Assembly (NCBI GenBank): GCA_023247345.1
Contig: JAHFGR010000035.1
Location: 1 to 9,758 of the forward strand
Reading direction: 5' to 3'
DNA length: 9,758 nucleotides
Source: Microcaldota archaeon
Lineage (GTDB): Archaea; Micrarchaeota; Micrarchaeia; Anstonellales; Bilamarchaeaceae
The position numbers and the translations under genes are program-made. The notes under the pieces were generated by a model that made no database searches, had not been told where the DNA came from, and saw only the letters and a list, made by a program, of their open reading frames with translations. This document shows positions 5,231 through 9,758 of this stretch, piece by piece; positions within the stretch are counted from its first letter, which is position 1, and the number at the start of each line of letters is the position of its first letter.

Positions 5231-5538
5231 ACAAAACCAAATAAGTAACATGATTGTTCGTTGCAACGAACAATATGATTGTCCGATGTATCGGACAATA
5301 TGCGCATTGTTGCAATGCAACAATCGCGTATGCATCTTGTCGCTGGAAGCGACAAGCTTGTGCCGATTTCTATTTTGGAGTTTTATCTCGTTTGGTTTTG
5401 TATAGTTGATCCATCGAGGAATCTGATTTTGATTCCGAGAGATGTGAATATCAATTCACACTGAAATAACAAATTTGGATCAGCATATTGTTGCTTAGAG
5501 CAACAATCATGTCGAGAGATTTGCTCCGTGGAGCAAAT
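5203..5538. repeat. Right palindrome array (seven units) in the gap between convergent genes
   Basis: This gap of about 370 bases has no convincing gene. Its units are: 5203-5220 (TGTCCAAAG/CTTTGGACA); 5253-5274 (ATTGTTCGTTG/CAACGAACAAT); 5278-5299 (ATTGTCCGAT, loop GT, ATCGGACAAT); 5306-5324 (ATTGTTGCA, A, TGCAACAAT); 5336-5356 (CTTGTCGCT, GGA, AGCGACAAG); 5487-5507 (ATTGTTGCT, TAG, AGCAACAAT); and 5519-5538 (ATTTGCTCC, GT, GGAGCAAAT). The outer five bases are mostly constant while the inner arms differ and stay complementary. Linkers are short and contain ATG, CAT or ATGCAT. The unit at 5487-5507 is the exact reverse complement of 3422-3442, with four more matching flank bases. A role as bidirectional terminators is possible here. 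Confidence 0.92.
5407..5482. other. Second candidate three-way junction, between palindrome units
   Basis: The closing stem TGATCCA (5407-5413) / TGGATCA (5476-5482) encloses two hairpins. One is GGAATC/GATTCC (5418-5423 with 5431-5436, loop TGATTTT); the other is TGTGAAT/ATTCACA (5443-5449 with 5454-5460, loop ATCA). The architecture resembles the element at 2521-2611, but the sequence is unrelated. It lacks tRNA features. It may be transcribed from either convergent neighbour. Confidence 0.35.
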
Positions 5539-5546
5539 AAATGGAG

Positions 5547-5552
5547 AAAAAA
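5547..5552 (-). terminator. Poly-T stop signal after the surface-protein gene
   Basis: On the minus strand AAAA is followed by six Ts, 20 bases beyond the stop codon, and then by the hairpin at 5519-5538. This fits an archaeal U-tract terminator for the minus-strand operon. Confidence 0.45.
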
Positions 5553-5572
5553 TTTTGACATGTTTAACTGGT

Positions 5573-6847
5573 TTATTTCTTTCCGCTTTGACCGCGCCAC
5601 CATAGATAAACAGCTGAGAATACTACAACTATGGCTATTATGCCTAAACCCTTCTGAACAGTTGGATCATCTAAGAAACTTGTTGATTTGTTACCTAATT
5701 CGTCCGAGCCGAGTGCTAGCTCAACGCTAACTGTATTTTTCTTTGCTATTGCACCTTCGCTGGTTAGAAGATCTAATTCATAGCTTCCTTTGTTTTGCAG
5801 TGAAATCTTTGCCTCGCCGTTGCTGTCAGTAGTAAAACTTGATACCTGATTGCCCGATAAGTCTTTTACAACGATAGTACATGAACTACAGGCTTGACCA
5901 TCTTTTGTTGCTTTTGCAGCAAATTCTTTTCCAACTTCAATTTTCTCAGGAGTTGTTAAATCTAAAACTACTGGGGCTGAAGGTGTACCGGAACCTGCAG
6001 GAGTTCCCGAACCGCCACTTGGAGCTGGTTCTGATGAAGGAGATGGGCCCGGAGATGGTGAAGGAGCTGGCACTGGTTGGGGCTCGATTTTCGGGGGTTG
6101 CTCTTGTTCTGGCGCTGGCGCAACGCTAATTGTTTTTTTCTTTGCTATTGCACCTTTATCATCTAATAAATCTAATTCGTAGGTGCCTTTATTTTGTAAG
6201 GATATTTTTGCCTCGCCGTTTTTATCAGTAGTAAACCTCGACACTTCCTTTCCAGTTGAATCCTTCACAACTATTACACAAGAATCACACGCCTTGCTAT
6301 CTTTTGTCGCTTTTGCAATAAATTCTTTTCCAACTTCTGTTTTATCTGGAATCATTAGATCTAAAACAGGTGGAGGTGTTTCAACTTTACAATGAACAAA
6401 ATCAAAGAACACGTCATCTGGTTTAAGATAACCTGTTTTCTCAAATTGAAGCTGATATTTGCCATCTAGCTCTTTGGACATGTTAAAAACTGCTTTACCA
6501 TCCTGATCAGTTACTTTTTGTTGTTTAAGGCCTTGATAAGGTTCGTATAGTATTAATCTTATTTCTACATCTGATACGGGTTTACTATCTTTTGATTTTA
6601 TAACTATTTGTAACAAATTTTCCGGACATAAGATACCTATAGAAGACGACTCACTAGTTGCATTAGCTTGGTTTGTTGAATTTGTTGACGGGGGAGGTTC
6701 GACTGTGAAACCAATACTAAGTGGTTCAGGTGAAGAGCCTCCTCCTGAAGAGCCGCCTCCGCCTCCACCCATATCAGAGCTAACAAATGATATAAAATTG
6801 ATAAGAATCAAAAATGTTAAGAAAACAACAAAACGATTATTGGGCAT
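5573..6847 (-). CDS. Cell-surface protein with duplicated beta-sandwich-like domains and a C-terminal membrane anchor
   Basis: The 424-residue product begins with a signal peptide (about 1-24), then a Gly/Ser stretch (26-39) and a Ser/Thr/Asn-rich region. Residues 78-153 look like a carboxypeptidase-regulatory/Ig-like domain (PVSDVEIRL, TDQDGKAVF, GKYQLQFEKTGY). Two copies of an ~84-residue domain follow at 161-244 and 294-377. Each has VGKEF.AKATKD, a CxxC pair (C187/C190; C320/C323), FTTD.NGEAKISLQNKG and YELDLL. A Pro/Ser/Gly linker (245-292) separates them. A membrane helix (about 400-417) and a basic tail (RGQSGKK) anchor the C-terminus. N-glycosylation sequons occur at N56, N62, N122 and N386. 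It is the last gene of the minus-strand operon, 15 bases after the GPT-like gene, and has its own TATA box. The exact family and ligand are unknown; the location outside the cell is well supported. Confidence 0.85.
   Translation of the reverse strand: MPNNRFVVFLTFLILINFISFVSSDMGGGGGGSSGGGSSPEPLSIGFTVEPPPSTNSTNQANATSESSSIGILCPENLLQIVIKSKDSKPVSDVEIRLILYEPYQGLKQQKVTDQDGKAVFNMSKELDGKYQLQFEKTGYLKPDDVFFDFVHCKVETPPPVLDLMIPDKTEVGKEFIAKATKDSKACDSCVIVVKDSTGKEVSRFTTDKNGEAKISLQNKGTYELDLLDDKGAIAKKKTISVAPAPEQEQPPKIEPQPVPAPSPSPGPSPSSEPAPSGGSGTPAGSGTPSAPVVLDLTTPEKIEVGKEFAAKATKDGQACSSCTIVVKDLSGNQVSSFTTDSNGEAKISLQNKGSYELDLLTSEGAIAKKNTVSVELALGSDELGNKSTSFLDDPTVQKGLGIIAIVVVFSAVYLWWRGQSGKK
5717..5968 (-). repeat. 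Intragenic duplication, copy 2 (residues 294-377 of the surface protein)
   Basis: Protein identity with copy 1 is high and extends to DNA: TTTGCCTCGCCGTT occurs in both on the plus strand, as does AAATTCTTTTCCAACTTC. This suggests a fairly recent domain duplication. Confidence 0.8.
6116..6367 (-). repeat. Intragenic duplication, copy 1 (residues 161-244 of the surface protein)
   Basis: Homologous to copy 2 along its full length with no length change; the CxxC pair and the GEAKISLQNKG core are kept. Differences cluster in surface-like positions. Confidence 0.8.
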
Positions 6848-6862
6848 GATAAACCATACAAA

Positions 6863-7843
6863 CTAAAGCTTTAAAAATAATAGCAATACCAGCAACCCTA
6901 CGAAGACTTCTAAACATATGAAAAATAGAGTAAGGTTTCTTTCCCTAATGCCATTAAATGATTTCATAATGAATTGTGCAAAACCTCGGACTTTGTTATC
7001 AATTGGATAAAGCTTTCCGTTTTTATAAAGACCCCACCAGTTCTTACTTGGAAACTTATTTAGCAACTTAATGAAGAAATCAATAACATATGGCAATAAC
7101 AAGATTGCGCCAGCAGTTTCAAGGCTACCAATTATAACTGCGCTCGCTAATGCCGCACCTATAGTGAGATTACCAACATCTCCGGGAAATATCTTGGCTG
7201 GAAAGTGATTATAGATTAGAAAACCAAAAAGGGCCCCGATCATGGACAATGAAATGATTAATGTTTCGATAGAAAGGTGATTCATTGCTAGTATGCTCAT
7301 TACCGCAAATATAACAATGCCCATACCGCTCTCCATTCCATTAAATCCAGCGAGCATGTTGGTAAGATTTGAAGAAACCGCTACTCCTAGCGGAATTAGT
7401 ACAAGAATATAAAAAACGCCGAAATCGACTATGCCTATAAGCGGGATATTCAAGACCGTACTTCCTGCCGCTTTAACAGCAACTAGTGGTATCGCAGCAA
7501 ACAGAGGCAAAAATGCTTTTAGCCACTGCGGAATATCAAGCAAATCATCAACAACACCGATAAACGCGATTGAATGAATTGCGATCAGAGCTGCGAGGAT
7601 ATTTATGAGGTTAAAATGTAGAGAAAGAAACGAGTTCAGGAAGACCGCCAAAAGCACACCAGCAGTAAACCCTGCAACTATGGCAATCCCGCCCATCTCA
7701 GCAACTTCTGGCTGGTCTGGTTTATTTACATCCTTACCAGTCATCTTAAATCTTTTAAGTCTCGGAATTAGAAGATAAGTAAAAAGATAGGTAATCAGAA
7801 ACGAGATAACTAACAAAGATAAAAAAGATAAAAAGCCAGCCAT
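6863..7843 (-). CDS. GPT/Alg7-like UDP-GlcNAc:dolichyl-phosphate GlcNAc-1-phosphate transferase
   Basis: This family 4 glycosyltransferase (MraY/WecA/DPAGT1 group) moves a HexNAc-1-phosphate from a UDP-sugar to a polyprenyl phosphate, the first step of lipid-linked glycan synthesis. The 326-residue protein has about ten membrane helices. Motifs in order: KDVNKPDQPEVAEMGG (37-52), GVVDDLLDIP (96-105, catalytic D99/D100/D103), SSNLTNMLAGFNGMESG (157-173) and IFPGDVGNL (218-226, metal-binding D222). The AGFNGMESG form is like the archaeal/eukaryotic branch rather than MraY. Dolichyl phosphate as acceptor and GlcNAc as sugar are inferred from the family. It begins 11 bases after the upstream stop, with AAGTGAAG just before the start. 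A partner surface protein with sequons follows directly. Confidence 0.93.
   Translation of the reverse strand: MAGFLSFLSLLVISFLITYLFTYLLIPRLKRFKMTGKDVNKPDQPEVAEMGGIAIVAGFTAGVLLAVFLNSFLSLHFNLINILAALIAIHSIAFIGVVDDLLDIPQWLKAFLPLFAAIPLVAVKAAGSTVLNIPLIGIVDFGVFYILVLIPLGVAVSSNLTNMLAGFNGMESGMGIVIFAVMSILAMNHLSIETLIISLSMIGALFGFLIYNHFPAKIFPGDVGNLTIGAALASAVIIGSLETAGAILLLPYVIDFFIKLLNKFPSKNWWGLYKNGKLYPIDNKVRGFAQFIMKSFNGIRERNLTLFFICLEVFVGLLVLLLFLKL
6870..6879 (-). promoter_or_regulatory. TATA box for the surface-protein gene
   Basis: The minus strand reads TATTTTTAAAG, centred ~27 bases before the ATG at 6847, which fits a leaderless transcript. It lies in the last codons of the GPT-like gene, so the surface protein can probably be expressed apart from the operon. 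Confidence 0.5.
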
Positions 7844-7854
7844 AGTACTTCACT

Positions 7855-9282
7855 TCAGTTATTTTCGATTAATTTCACTCCGCGCGCTTCGGATATCGTA
7901 GTTTTTACAAATAATAAATTATATAAATTGGTATCAAGTATGTTCTCGGTATTTATTAATACGTTTCCGTCTAATAACTTTATTTTATTAAAGGGCTTTA
8001 ATTTCGGAAAGCTTACTGTTCTTCCTTGCCCACCTCTTGTTAAATCAAATAAAACTCCATCCGTAATTAGTTCTGAATCCTTAGATAAAAACAAGCGAAT
8101 CAGATAATTTTCATTTTTAAAATCTGCAATATAGTTACCGTTGGATAAAGAAACGCTTGATAGCGAGAATACTATTGGCCTAGATTCAAGCATTTTATTC
8201 AGAGCTTTTGAATCTAATAGAACATAATCTACTTCTAGATTTTTTGTTTCCAAGAGGTCTTCTGTATTGAGAATCTTTGGTTTCTTTCCTGAGTAATATT
8301 CAAAGGAATATTCGTAATCTAAAACGCCGAACGTACCCTGGAGCTTTAATGCTGAATTAAAAACTTCTAGCTCTTCTGAGCTCAAAACTTTTAGATCTTT
8401 TTGCTCTAGTAAAAACATGCTGTTGGTAAATGATAGCGCTACGAGAAAAACTATAAACGCACTGATAGATTTTGATAAATTAAATAAGGGCAATAGGAAA
8501 TATACGATAAGAGAAAGCGCTAGCGATGCACCTATCGCATAAGTATAGTTTTCTTTTGCAGGATTAAAGAAGATATAAAACACCAGGAACAAAACGAAAA
8601 CTGCCCAAAAAAGCATATCATCAAATTTAAAGAATGATTTAACGGATAGGATAGCTGAAAAAGAAAGAGCCACTATAGAAAATGATGGTAAAAAGGCCGA
8701 TGCAAACAAACCTATTATGAAAAGCATTACAGATGCATCAATTTTATCTTTTATAATTAAAACGATGGCTATTGAAGACAAAGGTAATATTATGCCGACA
8801 TCTTTTATCTTAGCTAATGAAAATGAAGGATCTAGAAAATTATAAGCAAGATATGCTGCGATGACTAAAGGAACCAAAGAAACATAGCGAACACTTGAGT
8901 TAAAATGAAAAAACAGAAACAAAGCGCAAGTGAAAAGAAAGACAACCAATGCGGTTATTATTGAATAAGAATAGGAGACATTGAACAATATTAATGGAGA
9001 GAATAAGAATATTAAAGAAACTAAAAATGGTACGAGACTATGTTCGTTATGTTCTGGCTTAGAGCTAAATGCCTTAAATATAAGAACTGAACTTAGAAAA
9101 GAAAGAATTGGAATAGAAATTTTTACAAGATCTAGATATTGACTTCCGAGTTTTAAAAGCAGCAACTCTTTGTACCCATCTTCTGCAATTGCTTTCTGTG
9201 AAAAGGCAAAATGTAAGCTAAATGCAAGTATGAAAAAAACAAAGAGATAAATTTTATCGTAGAGTTTGGAATCGGGATTCAT
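7855..9282 (-). CDS. Polytopic membrane protein with extracytoplasmic C-terminal domain, possible divergent STT3/GT-C-like protein
   Basis: The 475-residue protein starts at the ATG at 9282. An in-frame start at 9417 would overlap HMG-CoA reductase by 116 bases and add a charged 45-residue stretch, so it is unlikely. About eleven membrane helices fill residues 10-325, followed by a soluble domain of ~150 residues. An acidic EDGY lies in the first outer loop. The soluble part has FGVLDYEYSFEYYSGK, EVDYVLLDS and NLYNLLFVKT. These echo, loosely, the WWDYGY, vDYVLv and YxRL segments of archaeal oligosaccharyltransferase STT3/AglB, but the WWDYG signature itself is absent. A GT-C-type glycosyltransferase or an accessory fits the GPT neighbour. 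The assignment is by eye and could be wrong; it may be an unrelated membrane protein. It sits 19 bases after HMG-CoA reductase and 11 before GPT. Confidence 0.8.
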   Translation of the reverse strand: MNPDSKLYDKIYLFVFFILAFSLHFAFSQKAIAEDGYKELLLLKLGSQYLDLVKISIPILSFLSSVLIFKAFSSKPEHNEHSLVPFLVSLIFLFSPLILFNVSYSYSIITALVVFLFTCALFLFFHFNSSVRYVSLVPLVIAAYLAYNFLDPSFSLAKIKDVGIILPLSSIAIVLIIKDKIDASVMLFIIGLFASAFLPSFSIVALSFSAILSVKSFFKFDDMLFWAVFVLFLVFYIFFNPAKENYTYAIGASLALSLIVYFLLPLFNLSKSISAFIVFLVALSFTNSMFLLEQKDLKVLSSEELEVFNSALKLQGTFGVLDYEYSFEYYSGKKPKILNTEDLLETKNLEVDYVLLDSKALNKMLESRPIVFSLSSVSLSNGNYIADFKNENYLIRLFLSKDSELITDGVLFDLTRGGQGRTVSFPKLKPFNKIKLLDGNVLINTENILDTNLYNLLFVKTTISEARGVKLIENN

Positions 9283-9301
9283 ATAATCGCTCTTCACTTT
9301 T

Positions 9302-9758
9302 TTATTGTATTGTAAATTTTTTAAGCGCGTCCTTCGCATAATCCAATGAATAATTATTTTTATTTGCAAGTTCTGCTGCAACATAATCGATTTCTTCAGG
9401 TGTTTTTGCGCCTGCAACTACTGCAATATTTCTTGCATGTAATTTCATATGACCTGCTTGAATTCCTGTTGTGCTTAGAGCGTAAAGCGCTGCGAAATTA
9501 TTCGCCAAACCTACACACACCATTGTTTCTGCGAGCTGTTTTGCAGATTGTACTCCAAGGATTTTTAAGGCGAGTTTGGCGGTTGGGCTTGTATTTATTG
9601 CGCCGCCAACCGTACCAACTGCCAAAGGCAATTCTATCTTTCCTAATAAATCTCCATTTTTAGTTTTTTCGTAATGAGTTAATGAATGATAACCATCAAG
9701 CGCTGCGTATGCATGAGCGCCTGCCTCAATCGCGCGCCAATCTTGCCCACAGGCTAGT
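9302..9758 (-). CDS. mvaA: Class II (bacterial-type) HMG-CoA reductase, C-terminal 151 residues
   Basis: HMG-CoA reductase makes mevalonate from HMG-CoA, the committed step of isoprenoid and archaeal membrane lipid synthesis. The frame is open to the right edge, so only about the last third of a ~420-residue enzyme is present. The visible part begins ACGQDWRAIEAGAHAYAA, which carries the catalytic aspartate and is diagnostic of class II enzymes; class I enzymes have GQDPAQ here. It continues with PLAVGTVGGA, LAETMVCVGLANNFAAL and GHMKLHARNIAVVAG, with the catalytic histidine in the last. The frame from the TTG at 9631 is only an internal fragment. Most archaea use class I; class II is known in lineages such as Archaeoglobus and attributed to transfer. 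It leads the minus-strand operon toward the GPT-like gene, linking precursor supply to dolichol use. Confidence 0.95.
   Translation of the reverse strand, partial: LACGQDWRAIEAGAHAYAALDGYHSLTHYEKTKNGDLLGKIELPLAVGTVGGAINTSPTAKLALKILGVQSAKQLAETMVCVGLANNFAALYALSTTGIQAGHMKLHARNIAVVAGAKTPEEIDYVAAELANKNNYSLDYAKDALKKFTIQ

Noticed and set aside
5202..5464. Overlapping short reading frames on both strands within the right palindrome array
   Set aside because: They are made almost wholly of palindrome units and their ATG/CAT linkers, resemble no protein, and have no ribosome binding site or promoter of their own.
5407..5482. tRNA-like cloverleaf (76 bases, 7-bp closing stem)
   Set aside because: There is no T-loop TTCRA motif, no D-arm, and the 7-base loop TGATTTT lacks a U at position 33. 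It is only a three-way fold.
3422..5538. CRISPR array
   Set aside because: Units are short palindromes with different cores and 3-14 base linkers in parts, not identical repeats with even spacers. No cas gene is present.
9283..9417. N-terminal extension of the polytopic membrane protein to an ATG at 9417
   Set aside because: It would overlap the well-supported end of HMG-CoA reductase by 116 bases and its residues look like a shadow reading of that gene.

Overview
The window comes from an archaeal chromosome. The evidence is an Alba chromatin protein, the ribosome-recycling ATPase ABCE1, a dolichol-type GlcNAc-1-phosphate transferase, TATA boxes placed about 26-28 bases upstream of several starts (typical of leaderless archaeal transcripts), and AGGAGGTGATC-type ribosome binding sites inside operons. 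The DNA is AT-rich. A small DPANN-type archaeon would fit, but nothing here fixes the lineage. I see no tRNA, rRNA, CRISPR array or insertion sequence.

Layout, left to right. (1) 1-650, minus: the 5' part of an unrecognised gene carrying an in-frame GC-rich palindrome. (2) 709-2463, minus: ABCE1. (3) 2464-2693: a gap that can fold into a three-way junction below a TATA-like box. (4) 2694-3287, minus: a small secreted, membrane-anchored protein with a possible NTR/TIMP-like domain. (5) 3348-3470: a row of hairpins between two divergent promoters. (6) 3541-5201, plus: Alba, a DUF92 membrane protein and a sugar-phosphate nucleotidyltransferase, the last two translationally coupled. (7) 5202-5538: a second, longer palindrome array. 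(8) 5573-9758, minus: a surface protein with duplicated beta-sandwich-like domains, a GPT/Alg7-like transferase, a polytopic protein with a possible STT3/GT-C-like layout, and the C-terminal third of a class II HMG-CoA reductase.

The right-hand genes make biochemical sense together. HMG-CoA reductase feeds isoprenoid and dolichol synthesis. The GPT-like enzyme puts GlcNAc-1-phosphate on dolichyl phosphate. The nucleotidyltransferase would supply an activated sugar. DUF92 relatives include a polyprenyl/phytyl-phosphate kinase. Two encoded surface proteins carry N-glycosylation sequons. The theme is lipid-linked glycan assembly at the cell surface, inferred from family membership and neighbourhood.

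The most unusual signal is non-coding. Nine short near-perfect palindromes sit in two arrays. Most have the same outer arms (ATTGT...ACAAT) but different, still self-complementary inner arms. The arrays bound the only three plus-strand genes. The two boundaries share a 50-base inverted repeat with 47 matches, which includes the last codons and stop of the nucleotidyltransferase. That gene also has a nine-G run exactly in its catalytic glycine motif. Together these suggest a segment that has inverted, or still can, and a possible on/off contingency switch in a sugar-activating enzyme.
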